A DNA stretch of 64,000 nucleotides, from positions 39,560,520 through 39,624,519 of the forward strand of contig CM070625.1 in assembly GCA_036346255.1 (NCBI GenBank), given 5' to 3'. This document shows, piece after piece, positions 44,695-56,367 of this stretch (positions are counted from its first letter, which is position 1; each line of letters opens with the position of its first letter). This DNA comes from Ampelocalamus luodianensis. Lineage: Eukaryota; Streptophyta; Magnoliopsida; Poales; Poaceae. A model generated the notes under the pieces. The model searched no databases, was not told the DNA's origin, and saw only the letters and a program-made list of their open reading frames with translations. Made by a program: the position numbers and the translations under genes.

Positions 44695-45890
44695 ATGACA
44701 GGACCTACTACTCGTGCGCAGACACAACAAGGGAAGGGTCTTTCAACTTCGGTGCCCCATTCTCAGGGAGGGCAGACTGAACCATCCAGTTCTCATGGTC
44801 CTCAAGGTGGTCCCCAGGAAGAGGAGCTTCCTCCACCACCCTCTATGGCTGATGTGCTCATGCAAATTGAGCGCAATCGAATGGACCAGACGCGCATTTT
44901 GGAGCAAATTGCGCGCAATACTTCTTCCACTACTACCCTAGCTGTTAGAGCAGGAGGCTATCATGTGCAGGGGAGTCTTGCTGAATTTCAGCGGACTAAC
45001 CCGCTGGTGTTCTCTAGCTCTCAAGATCCCATGGAAGCTGAGGACTGGCTTCGGACCGTTGAGAAGAAGTTGGTAATTGCTCAATGTTCCGAGAGGGAGA
45101 AGGTCCTTTTTGCCAGTTATCAGCTGGATGGGGTGGCTAACATTTGGTGGGATAATCTTCCTGCCATTCAACCTGCTGGACACGTCCCTACTTGGGATAA
45201 GTTTGTGGAGGCCTTCCGTGAAGGTCATATTCCTGAGGGAGTCATCATGATCAAGCAACAGGAATTTCTCGCTCTCAAGCAAGGGCGAAAGTCTGTGACT
45301 GAGTATCTGCATGAGTTCAACTTCCTTGCCAGATATGCTCCTGATGATGTTTCGACTGACCTTCGTCGTCGAAACCGCTTCTTGAATGGATCGTTCAAGA
45401 ATTGCGGATGGTCAGAGCTTTGCATGACTTTAGAAATTTCTCCCATCCGTCAACAAAGCTATTGTGGCCAGAGCAAGAGCAAGGCTTTGGAGGAGTCACG
45501 CAGCGGCAGAGGACTTCTCGCTTGTTCCTAGTGGCGTTCGCAAGGCCTCGCATGTGGTTGCCCGACCTCCGCGGCACCAGCTCCATTTTCACAGAGGCGG
45601 CAGTGTTTGCACTCGCCCATCTCCTCCCACTATTCAGCCGAGGCCTAGTGGAAACCGCCACCGGTTGTCGCATCTTGTCGGCCGAGTCATATGCTATCAT
45701 TGTGGCGCCAGGCATTTCGCCAATCGTTGTTATGCCAAGGCGCAAGGGGTACCACCTATTCAACCTTCTCCAACTATTGTGCGCCCCGCACCACCTTCCC
45801 GATCGTGGTCAAGCGACCGCTCCAGCCGAGGTCGCGTGAATCGACATCGCCGAGGAAGCACCGCCACTCCCGGTCGCCCTTGGTATGCTC
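44695..45890 (+). pseudogene. Gag of element D
   Basis: ATG at 44695 (MTGPTTRAQTQQGKG), Pro-rich N-terminus, helical MADVLMQIERNRMDQTRILE, then the retrotransposon capsid domain (NPLVFSSSQDPMEAEDWLRT, EREKVLFASYQLDGVANIWW, FVEAFREGHIPEGV, LALKQGRKSVTEYLHEFNFL). The frame shifts near 45390. The zinc knuckle at about 45690 reads CYHCGARHFANRC, one residue short of CX2CX4HX4C, so metal binding is doubtful even in frame. Confidence 0.85.
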
Positions 45891-46409
45891 TGGTTAATTT
45901 CAGCACTACTGCCGCTTTATTTGACTCGAGCATCTCATTCATTTGTTAGTAGGCGCTTGCTACTCAACATCGGTTAATTGTGCATCATCTTCATCCAACC
46001 CATAGTATCCACTCACCGAGTCGGTCTTTTGACCGATCAAGTCCGCCGTAATGTCAACATAAATATTGAAGGGGTAGACTTTTGGGCGATTTGATTGTGA
46101 TAGATTCTAAAGGATTGATGTTATCCTAGGAATGGATTGGTTATCCAAGAATCTTGGGCAAATTAATTGTGCTAAAAATCCATTTCTTTAACTAATGAAA
46201 GCGGCACTTCATCGCTTTTTCAACCCAGATCGTGGGTTCTCATCTTTGTGCTCACCAAGTTGATGCCACTCCTTCCTTGTAGTCGCACCAATTGTTTGTG
46301 AGTATGTTGATGTCTTTCTCAAGACCTTCCCGGTTACCACCAGATCGGAAGTGGAGTTCGTAATTGACCTAGTTCCCGAACTACTCCTATATCCGTAAGT
46401 CCTTATCGA
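45891..46409 (+). pseudogene. Protease and linker remnant of D
   Basis: VNFSTTAALFDSSISF keeps the LFDS part of the aspartic protease site with a changed neighbour. GMDWL-like sequence (ATGGATTGGTTATCC, 46131) lies in another frame. Many stops. Confidence 0.6.
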
Positions 46410-46979
46410 ATGCCTCACAATGAGTTGGTTGAATTAAAGACACAACTTGGAGAATTGCTTGACAAAGGGTTTATTCGACCGAGTTCCTCACCTTGGGGAT
46501 GCCCGGCTATTTTTGTCAAAAAGAAAGACAACACTTTGCGGATGTGTGTGGATTACCATCCGTTGAATGAGGTCACTATCAAAAACAAGTATCCTCTGCC
46601 TCGAATTGATGATCTTTTTGATCAGTTAGTTGGGGCCCGAGTCTTTTCAAAAATTGATTTGCGATCTAGTTATCATCAAATCAAGGTTAGAGCTGAGGAC
46701 ATCCCTAAAACAACTTTCTTTACTCGTTACGGTTTGTAAGAGTATACTGTCATGTCCTTTGGTCTGACCAATGCTCCAGCTTATTTTATGAATCTTATGA
46801 ATTCAGTGTTCATGGATTTCTTGGATAAGTTCGTTGTCGTGTTTATTGACGACATTCTTATTTATTCCAAGTCCAACAAAGACCATGAACAACATTTGAG
46901 ACTTGTGCTGGAAACACTTCGTAAGCACCGGTTATATGCTAAGTTTAGCAAGTGTGCTTTCTGGCTCAAGCAAGTATTC
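46410..46979 (+). pseudogene. Reverse transcriptase of element D, truncated
   Basis: LLDKGFIRPSSSPWGCPAIF, RMCVDYHPLNEVTIKNKYPL, GARVFSKIDLRSSYHQIKV, a stop at 46737 (TAA replacing Gln before EYTVMSFGLTNAP), and the catalytic FIDD at 46842-46853. It ends at KFSKCAFWLKQV, the end of the palm. The thumb, RNase H and integrase core that should follow are missing. Confidence 0.9.
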
Positions 46980-47605
46980 AAATGTCACCTTTTAAAGCTT
47001 TGTATGGAAGAGCTTGTAGGACTCCATTGAATTGGTCCGAGTCTGGTGAAAGGTCCTTTTATGGTCCACACTTGGTGGTAGAAGCAGAAGAGCAAGTTCG
47101 TCTGATTCGAGGTCGTTTGAAAGTTGCACAGTCTCGTCAGAAGAGCTATGCTGACCATCGTCGTCGTGAATTAAACTTTGAGGTAGATGATCATGTCTAT
47201 CTTAAAGTGTCGCCAATGAAGGACACTCATCGTTTTTAGGTGAAAGGAAAGCTAGCACTTCGTTATATCGGACCCTTTCGAATTATTGCAAAACGAGGGG
47301 CTGTGGCTTACCAATTGGAACTACCTGAATCCCTCTCGGCAGTGCATGATACTTTTCATGTGTCTCAATTGAAGAAATGCCTTCGTGTTCCTATTAAGGC
47401 AACTGCTTATGAGCATCTTGATCTCCAACCGGACCTTTCCTATCAAGAACGACCAGTACGTATCCTTGACGAAATGGAACGCATGACCAGAAATCGTACT
47501 GTCAAGTTCTTGAAAATTCAGTGGGCTAATCATTCTGAGGATGAAGCCACTTGGGAGTGCGAAGATCTGATGCGGATTGAGCACCCCCATCTCTTTGTTG
47601 TTTAG
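46980..47605 (+). pseudogene. Integrase C-terminal region and chromodomain of D
   Basis: MSPFKALYGRACRTPLNWSE, the end of the integrase core, is joined directly to the RT end. Next come QKSYADHRRRELNFEVDDHV, a stop at 47237 (TAG), KGKLALRYIGPFRII and HVSQLKKCLRVP. The chromodomain lies at about 47450-47599: RILDEMERMTRNRTVKFLKI, then QWANHSEDEATWECEDLM. Chromodomains guide integration to histone-marked chromatin. The aromatic W of EATWE is kept. Confidence 0.9.
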
Positions 47606-47812
47606 AGCTTGCCTTTGAATCAAGAAAGGCAAGGTTGAACAATGCATTGTAAAAGAAGATGTAATAATAACACTATGTTATTATGTAAAGTCTTTCTTTA
47701 CTATCTTTGAAGGAAATCAAGACAACAAGTGTCGAATTTCCATTAAAATCAATTCAATTTCACTTTGGCCCATCTTCCGTCTTTTCTGAAATCTCGGGGA
47801 CGAGATTTTCTT

Positions 47813-47820
47813 AAGGGGGG
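47813..47820 (+). promoter_or_regulatory. Polypurine tract of element D
   Basis: AAGGGGGG, six bases before the 3' LTR. Confidence 0.8.
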
Positions 47821-47826
47821 TAGGTT

Positions 47827-50800
47827 TGTAATGTTCTGATTTAAGAAACAAGAATAATCTGCTTTTATGAACAGTAATGGAATACTGTTCATAGCATTAC
47901 TGTTCATATTTAGCAATTTGGATTTGTTGTTACAAATTAAAACTTTCCTTTTCAAGCCAAAATCCAAAACCTATTCAAAGTTTCAAAGAAAATACAAGTA
48001 ATGCTTGTATTGTGGTCGAAGTATTTTTATTACAACCTAAATCAATTATCTTGCCCGAAATAATTTTTGTTGAATTTTTAGAAATTATTTTGATTTGAGG
48101 AGAAATATTTGTCTTTAAATAAACCTATTCGGCTAAGGTAATTATTTATGTATTTTACAAAGTGAAACAGTGGTTTTGAAATTTATTTGGGAAATATATC
48201 ATCCCAGAGATTCTTGAAAAGTTTCATGATTTTACAAATCTATTTACTATTTTTAAAAGCCCACCAAACTCTTGAGTATTTGAATAGGGCTTGGTCAACT
48301 AATCCGGTCTAAACCCAAACCCTAGCATCAGAGCGACTCGAACCCATGAGTTTGGGTCCAACCAGTTCATCTTGGTCCGCTTAGTCCGCTCGGCGCGAGC
48401 CCGAACTCTTCAGCGTCTTTGTGAGCCGTTGATCTCCTATCGAACGGGCATGGTTGCGATGCGGCGTGAGTGTCCACGATGCGCCTAATCCCCACCGTTG
48501 GATCTAAATCGACGGTCAAAGGAGTTGTATGCATTCTGACGACTCCGATCCTCTCGATCCCCACCGCCCATCCCCAATCCAACCGCACCGCCTTTTCATT
48601 TTTGAAATTAAAGGCACGCTTTCCTTTTAACCGTCGGATTCAAATCCTAATGCACCCTTTTACCGCGCGCCATTAGGACTCGCTTTCTTTGGGCCGCCGG
48701 ATGTTAATCGTAGGGTCCATATCGTATGCATTCTGACCATCCGGTTCCTCCGCTGATCCCGACCGTAGAAAGTCCATCTAACGGTGCGCGTCATCTCATC
48801 AAAAGGGTGACGTGTATCCTTTTGATTGACCGTTGGATTTTAATCCAACGCCTCTTGAACGTGGACCCCAAATCCCGTAGAGCTCTTTTAAATCTCCACC
48901 GCTCGTTTCAGATCGCACGGCCCATATTAAACGATACCGATTAAAACCTTTTAACCCTTCTATTTATCGCAACCGCCCATTTCTAATCGGACGGTTGTTG
49001 TTCTTTCGCAATTTAGGAGGCGCGCACGACTGCGGCTGCCAGCGGGACCCGCATGTCAGAGAGTTCTTATCTTCTTCCTTGCCTCTGTGCGCCGCCGCCA
49101 TTTCTGTAAACAGATGAGAGGAATTATCCAAAGATTATGCAACTAATTTTTGGATATTTAGCCCTAAATGGACACCTCATCAACTCTAGACCCTTCTCCT
49201 TTGCCCTGTAGCTCAACCTCTATATACAACCCTAGCTTTTTGAGCTACTGCCATTGTTGACCACTGGAGCTTATCATCTTCCATTGCTGTCCAGTGGAGT
49301 TCCTTGCTTCTCCAATTTGTTCATCCATTCTAAACGCTGGTTCCATCTTGTAATAAAGATTTGACATCTTTTGTAGGTTAAACCCGAGCTTATTTCTCTA
49401 TTGATCCAACTCGGTTTTAGGAACCTTTAGTGCTTTCCTTAGCCTGGTGAGTTAAAACTGTGAGTTTTGCTATCTTAAGCATCTTAGGGACCTTAGCAAC
49501 TCACATGAATCATTCACGTGAATGTCAATAGCTCCAACTTGTTTTAAACCAAAAGTTAGTTTTATAACTTTTCGGTCTTTCATATCATTTTCAAGGTTCT
49601 AGGGTTTCTCCCACAACTTATCGCTCTATTTAGGTCTCAACCAAACGCTAGTAGCATAAACCTTTGCTCTTTTAATTCTTGTTGTCATCTATTTAAACTT
49701 ATAGTAAATTGTTACCTCTGTACCGTTGTCGGCTCAACCGACAACTTTTGAAATCTTGGTAGTTTTTGTAACTCGGTCAATAGGGTTAGATTAGGTTTGC
49801 CTAGGTATTATCTACTCTAAAATCGACTAAGTTTCAATTTAACATCTTTTACTTAGTCTATTCATAACTAACCCAAAATCGCTCTGTCTGCTTTGATTCT
49901 TGTCAAAATCAAAACCGCAACTTTGATCTAAACTCTAGTTTCGTTATAAAAATCAGATCGATAATATGGGTTATTATCACTATTAGGTGGTTATGACTTA
50001 AGCATGTCGTTAATCATGCATTTCTTTATTGATCATACATTTTCTTTTATTCTATACTCGTTGTCACTTTGGTATTTATTGAGTTTATTGTCTCTTATAG
50101 AATCTGTTCTTCCGAGGCTTTGACACTATTTCAACAACCCGAGCCTGCACAAGAAGTTTATTATTATCAAGGCATGCATCCTCTTTGCACCATGTTGATC
50201 CCAAATTTTCTACAATAGCTTTTCTAAATACAGTGACATCTGTTGCATGCTATTTTTCTAGAAATACAAATATGGACTGTATTAGTTAGTTATGACTTGA
50301 GTAACATTGTGGATTACCTTAATTATGACCATACACTCAACCCTAGAGTAGTACTGTATACTATAATACATATTTTCAGAATTTGCTTAGACATGCAATT
50401 CTAGATAAGATTTAGTGTTTGACAAGATTAACTTGTCAAACAGGGAGCAACAAATAAATTTCATTATTTCAATTCTTTGTCCAGCTTTAAATCGAATTGC
50501 ATTTTAAATTTAAATTGATCTCGACAAGAGGATGCTAGTGATGGTGCTTTTGTGCACGAGATTGGGAATTGTGGTGGACTTGTCCGACCAATTAAGGACC
50601 GAACTCGACTATTCAATTCAAGTCCCCACGCATTTCCACATGCAGTGTATGGGCGCTGCTTGGTTAAGTAAAGGGTTAAGACTATTGGGTTGAAATCGGG
50701 AGTAAGGATATGTGTATTGATCTTGTGTGGCATAGATGCTTTGGTCTATAGATCGCTTTATGCCATGTGAGCTTGTATGTCAATATCGATGTTCTTAGAA

Positions 50801-51968
50801 GGGTGAGGGCGTATATGTGCCCTGTCGCATGTACGCACTTTAAAGATGCCGATTGCAATCTACTATGGGTAGCGAACCCATCGCATTACTTATGGTTGGA
50901 TCGGCATTCTCGACGCAACATGTGTGCCCCGCTAGACAGATGCTATCGACGTTGTTTAAGCGAAGTTCAGTTCATACATGGGTATCCAACTCAATAGTGT
51001 TAGCTTGTTGAAAAATACCAAATCTTAGTTTCCCGGTCGGCATACCAAAGGAAGTATGTCATCATTCGAGGCGTCCAAGGCAACGGTCGACTAAGTCGTG
51101 TGGGTAAAGATGTACACCCTCGCAGGTATCAAACTGTTCGAATAGCCGTGTCCACGGTCATGGACGATAACTTGAGTTGATGTCACCAGATAGAAGTTTT
51201 GTTTTCAAATACTGCTTGGGTTTTGTTTCACATGTGGGATTCATGCATCGCATCGCTTACAATTACTTCATTTACTTACTGTTTTGGTCCAACTTTGATG
51301 TATTAAATTGCTTTATCAAAACCTAGTTATTGTAGGTTAGGAAGTATTGCTTTATGCAAAATTTAACCATTATACCTTCCTGTTGCAACCTTATGCATGT
51401 ATAAATTCTACTCCTTTGCATAGGTTCTAATAAACACTTTCTTTTATTAGTTTGTGTAAGTCTTGCTGAGTACCTTCCGTACTCAAGGTGCTATAACCTA
51501 TTGTTGCAGGTGAGGATGGTTATTTGTATGAAGTGCCCGTTAGCGCCGATCAGGGTGACGCTAATGAGTAAAGCTACTTCTTTCCTCCACGCAATCGCCT
51601 GCGGGTGGATGGGGCCATTGGTGGATTTTGCCGTTTTATTTTGCTTCCGCTGTTAGTCTCTTGCAGTGACCAAGTCACTGGATATTGTAGTACTAAACCG
51701 GAATTTTGTAAACTTATGTTTGATTATGTAAATATATGACTTGTATGTGTATGATGCAATGTTGTTGAAGGATATATGTGCAATGGTCGCTGATCCTGGG
51801 AACCATTGTGAGACATATATCCGGGAAACCTGACTATTGGATCTGTTATTTATTAAACTTATACTTCTAGCATGATCCTTAATGAAGGAGCAGCACTGTT
51901 CCTTGATTAAGAATTGTGCTACAGTATAATTTTAATTAATCACTTTTCCAATACACAGGGTCTCCACA
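47827..51968 (+). repeat. 3' LTR of element D (4,142 bp)
   Basis: TGTAATGTTCTGATTT...ACAGGGTCTCCACA. Collinear with the 5' LTR but shorter through many 1-3-base losses, often at CAG/CTG or in short G/C runs. Confidence 0.92.
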
Positions 51969-51973
51969 GTCAT

Positions 51974-53192
51974 GCTTAGTTGTACGATGGGTTCCGATTC
52001 ATATTGTTAATCATGAAGAATTTGACTTAAGGAAATATGGAATTGTGGCATGACTACTATTATTAAAAATTTGTTATGCCATGGCAAAGGTTGCCATTTG
52101 GTCATTTTGAACCAAAAATAATTTCATATTCAGGCGAATGATCGTGTAGTAAGGGGATAATTCTGGATGTGGTTCCTTGCTTGAGTAGTCACTAAGGACT
52201 TAACTTTGTACACCATTGATCTGGGCCATACCGTACAGCCACATGTCCAGGATGGGGTAGACCTGGCTGAATAATTAGCAATATTTGATTTGATTATGTT
52301 TGGGATGATGAGTGGCGCAAGAGGGGTTCTAGAATGGTGAATCCTTAGCGAGCAGAACCGGGTCGAAACAGAGCTTTGTAAAAGCCTTGTGATAGTCTCT
52401 CCTTGTTTCACATTTTTAAGGAAACATGTGTTTTTATTAAGGTGATTATCTCTTGTGGGTCAAGCTGTACAACCTCTGCGGAGTGTAAAATTATTCAAAT
52501 AGTCGTGTGCCCGGTTATGGACAATGCATGGTGATTTTACACGAGGGGTAGATTTTCTCAAAAATGTTGGAATGGTAGAACAGCTGGGAAGTGAACTGGT
52601 TGTTCACTAGTTGTTGGTTGGGAAGTGAACAGGTTTGTTCACTAGTTGTTTCAAAGCAATTGTCTATTTATTTATTATTATTTTCAATTATGCTTTTCAA
52701 TCTATTTACTGTATTTACTGCCAATACTGCTTTCTACAATATAACCAAAAAGCTATCCTTATTCAAGGCTTGCATGAATACTAGTTGCATATATTTTCCT
52801 ACGACTTGCTGAGTACTTTATGTACTCACGGCTATACACCGTTTGTTGATTAGTTGCCGAAGGAGAACCAGGGAATGCAGAGTTCTATGAGGAGGAATAT
52901 TTTGAAGACCATGCGAACTAGGCTGTGTTCTACACTCGATTGCCTATGGGCATATCGGATGGCTACCACAAGATTTTCTTCCGCTGCAAGTTTATTATTT
53001 TGTTGTTAAGCCTTACGTGGCAATAATTGTAAAACCTTGACCATAAGGTCCGTTGCTTTGATTTAATAATAATTTGCTTATTTCTTAGCTATTTTGTTGT
53101 ATGGATATGATGCTATTGTGTGAACTAGCTACTGATCATGGGACTAGTTCTGAATACACAGAGGGTTCGGCTTTACAGATCTGGGTACGACA
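51974..53192 (+). repeat. 3' LTR of element C, right part
   Basis: GCTTAGTTGTACGATGGG resumes the text broken at 39133 and aligns with 34166-34320. It keeps the 1,016 bp deleted from the 5' LTR, including GACTTGCTGAGTAC (52804), and ends GATCTGGGTACGACA at 53192. Confidence 0.78.
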
Positions 53193-56100
53193 CTATACCA
53201 TATCCTAGTGGCTACAACAGTAAGAATATCAATATTTCGAGGAGGTTCATGCATCAAATAGGATTACGACTACCGTTGTCCCCAAATATAGCAATCTTAA
53301 TCAAAGATACACACATGCATAATAAATTTTGCAAAAAGATGTACAATAATTAAATTAGTAGGATCAACATGGTCAAAGGATGTGCTTGCCTTGCTCTTGT
53401 AGTTCTGAATACAAGGATGGAGGATCGTTGTAAAATTCCCTCAAACAATCGACGTCTAATCAAAAGAGCCAGAAGTAAATTAAATATAGAAAAATAATTC
53501 CAACAGTGACAATTTCTAAATATTTTTGCATATTTAGGTAGAGAATGATTTTAGAAAAAAGATTCATTCAATTTGGAGTTTGTATGCAAAAGTTATTAAC
53601 GTTTTAATTTGCTTCGGTTTGAAAATTCCAAAAATGGGAAAAGTGCTAACGTCGAAAGTGTATTTTTTGAGGTTTACACTTTCCAATAGACAGCGTATTT
53701 TCCTCAGAACTAAAAGCGGTTTCTCATTTTTCTGAATTTTTATTAACTTACATGTGGGGCCTACTCGTCAGTGACTCATATTTTTATTTTATTGATTTTA
53801 TTTATAAACCAGAGGCAGTCCCAAGTGTCATAGACTCATTATTTATTATCTAATGATTAAACCTAATTCTAATTTTAATTACAGATGACTCAGGTCCACT
53901 TGTCAGTTTCTTGGGTTTTAAAACGTGTTTTATTAAAACCAAGAATCGTGTGTGGTCCCACATGTGAGTGACTCATTTACTAAACACGTATAAAATTAGA
54001 TTTTTGATTATCTTTTCATTTAGTGCTAACTAATCCCCAACCGGGAGGGTCCCACTAGTCAGAGAGAGAGAGAGAGAAAGAAAAGATCTAAGCACGCGCA
54101 TGGCTGAGAGGAGAAGAAGCTCGTCAGTGGCGAGGCACGCACAGGAAAGCTCGGGGAACCCAAAAAGGGGTAGAGGTAATCCACGCGATGCTAGGGGAGG
54201 TAAAAGTGGCCAAAGAGGTGGATGAAATCGGCGTCCTGACAGGGATGAGCAGTGGAGCCTCTCAGGTCCATTATGCATTTCACATAGGAGGTTTTCCATG
54301 GGCTAAAGGAGTGTTGCACTGGAATCAGTGAGTCCAGGAGATGCTATTGGGTTAGGCACAGGGACCTAGGGTCACCAGAGATGTGCCGGCAGCATATAGT
54401 CGCAGCAGCGCCATGAGTGACTATAGGGGAGTCCCACTAGGGACAAACCCTTGGCAAATTGATGCACGCATGAGAATCAGTGGCTCACCACGACCATGAG
54501 AGTGTAGAAGATGAGGTTTGGGAGGCTCTGGAATAGCTTGTCAACAGCAAGCAAGGGGAGAATAGAGGAGGTCCATGATGGTAGTTCACCATAGCAATGG
54601 AGGTGCTACAAGAAGTATCACGTGAGGTTACTGAGGTTCTAAGGTTATGTAGGGAATTGGCTAGTCGAGGCCCACTGGGTTTCGAAGAAGAACAGAAGTG
54701 GCGGCGGCAACCGTGATTGGGGAAATGAGAGTGAAGCTTGTACTTAGGGTGAGATTGCATGCATTGGCTGAGGGGTTAACATCAATGGAGTGTAGAACAC
54801 CTCATGACATGATCGGTTTGAGCTCAGACTCACCAGAGCGACGGGAACACGGTGGCGAGCTTGAGTGCGTGCTGGAGCTGACAACGAAGGTGAATGCAAT
54901 CGAGCTACAAGGTTTCCGAGGTTGCATTAAGCACAGAAGAGGAATGAGTGATGCATGAGGATCAAGACGACATAGGCGTCGTGGGTGAGGAAGCTCACCA
55001 GAGCGGGAATGGTGTGGAGGCATGAGTCACCAACATAAAAAATGATGCATACGTTCCCGCAAAACCAAGGTGCTATAAAGCTCGGGTTTGCATGAAATAG
55101 AACATGGGTGAGCTAAGGATTCCAGTGCACACACCAGGGCTTAAATAGCTAGGACATTCACATGAGAAAAATGGTGAGACGTCGGCGGCAGCGCGAGAAA
55201 CCCGCGGTCGGCTCTGGGTCTCTCTGTTAGCATAGGAATAAGGTGCCATGAATGGGGTAGCTAGCATGGGCAAGGGCTGGTGAAGGTGACAGGGTAGTTG
55301 GGTGCAACACGGTGGGCTGAGATTGGAAACGGCGGTCGAGTGGTGGAACTGGCGAGGCGCACTATTGTGGTGGTGAGCAGGCGAGGGTGCGTACAAGGTA
55401 GTTAGGATCGCGATCCTACTCTTAGAGTCTTATGATTCTATGAACCCACGATAGCCTGTCGATCCAAATCGCACATCGATCTTACTCGTAGAGACTTAGG
55501 GAAAAAACATTTTGTAATTTTTTTAGAGGCTAGGCTTTGCTGATATTTTATTTTAGAGCAAAATTTGTTGATATTAATTTCTGAGAATGAAACTATAAAT
55601 AAACAATGAGCATGCAAAATATTGTATTAGTGTGGTAATGCTAGTACAAATATCTATATTATGGCATGAGCAATCTTGAGCTTGATAATGATAAGCTATT
55701 TTTATTCCTAGAGTATGTCTAGCTACTTTTAAGGAACATGCAAGTGGTAAACCATATAAGAATCATACAAACTTACAGTATAGATGTTAAATATGTGTAT
55801 TTTTATAATTCTGTAGAATCACCGATTCTACGATTCGATACTATGATTTCGATCCTACCGAAGGCAAATCGATCTAACTCAGGATCTCGACTCTGACTAC
55901 CTTAGGTGCGAGGTGGATGAAGAGTGCTGACAAGCGAGGCCCACATGTTAGTGAGAAGGTCAGCGTGCGTTGGTACGGTTAGGACTAGCGAAGGATTTTG
56001 GGCCAGCTCGGATTTGGCCAAAAAGGGTGAGCAGCAATTCAAAACAATTTTTCGAATTTCGAAAACTGGCTGAGCATTTGCTGCATTTTTGTACTGAGCA

Positions 56101-56364
56101 AACGGAGTATAAAATTTACAAAAATATTTGTGAGGGTTCTTGACATAATATAGTATCTTATGTAAATTTTTTAGTATTTTAGCCACTCTGTTATTTTCTT
56201 GAAAATTCTTACAAGTTGCTTTTTGCATGAAATTCCATTGTTTGATTTACATAAAAAGTTCAAAAATCATGAAAAAGTTGTTTTCCACACATAATAGATT
56301 CAAAAACATTCTCCCACTTATTTTTATTCTTTTTTTCCAAAATTGGGATTTTTTGGATGTTACA
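53193..56364 (-). mobile_element. LTR G, minus orientation, second part of J
   Basis: Begins in mid-LTR text (compare 16200-16440 in F), passes through GGGGCCTACTCGTCAGTGAC (53757) and GGTCCCACATGTGAGTGAC (53954), a GC-rich block (54050-55400), and ends TTGGGATTTTTTGGATGTTACA, i.e. TGTAACATCC on the minus strand. Together with J it makes one LTR split by element C. Frames in the GC-rich block are compositional. It holds a MITE-like insert at 55395. Confidence 0.55.
55395..55903. mobile_element. MITE-like element, 509 bp
   Basis: Ends AAGGTAGTTAGGATCGCGAT and, on the other strand, AAGGTAGTCAGAGTCGAGAT form imperfect inverted repeats. The subterminal parts are rich in GATTCTA/TAGAATC words. 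Possible duplicated target GGTGCG on both sides (about 55386 and 55905). AT-rich core without coding capacity. Superfamily uncertain, possibly hAT. Confidence 0.5.
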
Positions 56365-56367
56365 AAC

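Larger units (their letters stand above)
39134..51968 (+). mobile_element. Element D: Tekay/Del-like chromovirus with 4.2-kb LTRs and an internal deletion
   Basis: 12.8 kb, flanked by exact GTCAT (39129-39133 and 51969-51973). LTRs of about 4.2 and 4.1 kb surround a 4.5-kb internal region: extra ORF, gag, protease remnant, RT, integrase tail with chromodomain, polypurine tract. RT wording (IFVKKKDNTLRMCVDY, YPLPRIDDLFDQLVGA), a C-terminal chromodomain and the GGGGACGAGATT...TTAAGGGGGG end fit the Tekay/Del clade. Most of RNase H and the integrase core are gone. All frames are broken. Confidence 0.9.
32838..53192 (+). mobile_element. Element C: Gypsy-type element encoding only a multi-zinc-knuckle gag-like protein
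   Basis: LTR (32838-34362), primer-binding site, 2.9-kb internal region, polypurine tract, LTR (37322-53192, split by element D). The internal region codes a gag-like protein with many CCHC units and ends in NHVTVEQAQPA, the usual junction before protease in Tekay/Del-like elements. Pol is absent. No matching target duplication was found at the outer ends, consistent with the extra internal remnant upstream. It is non-autonomous and heavily mutated. Confidence 0.75.

Noticed and set aside
54030..55400. Minus-strand frames around GC-rich LTR G
   Set aside because: Short, overlapping frames on both strands, low-complexity AGAG tract near 54060, no domain.
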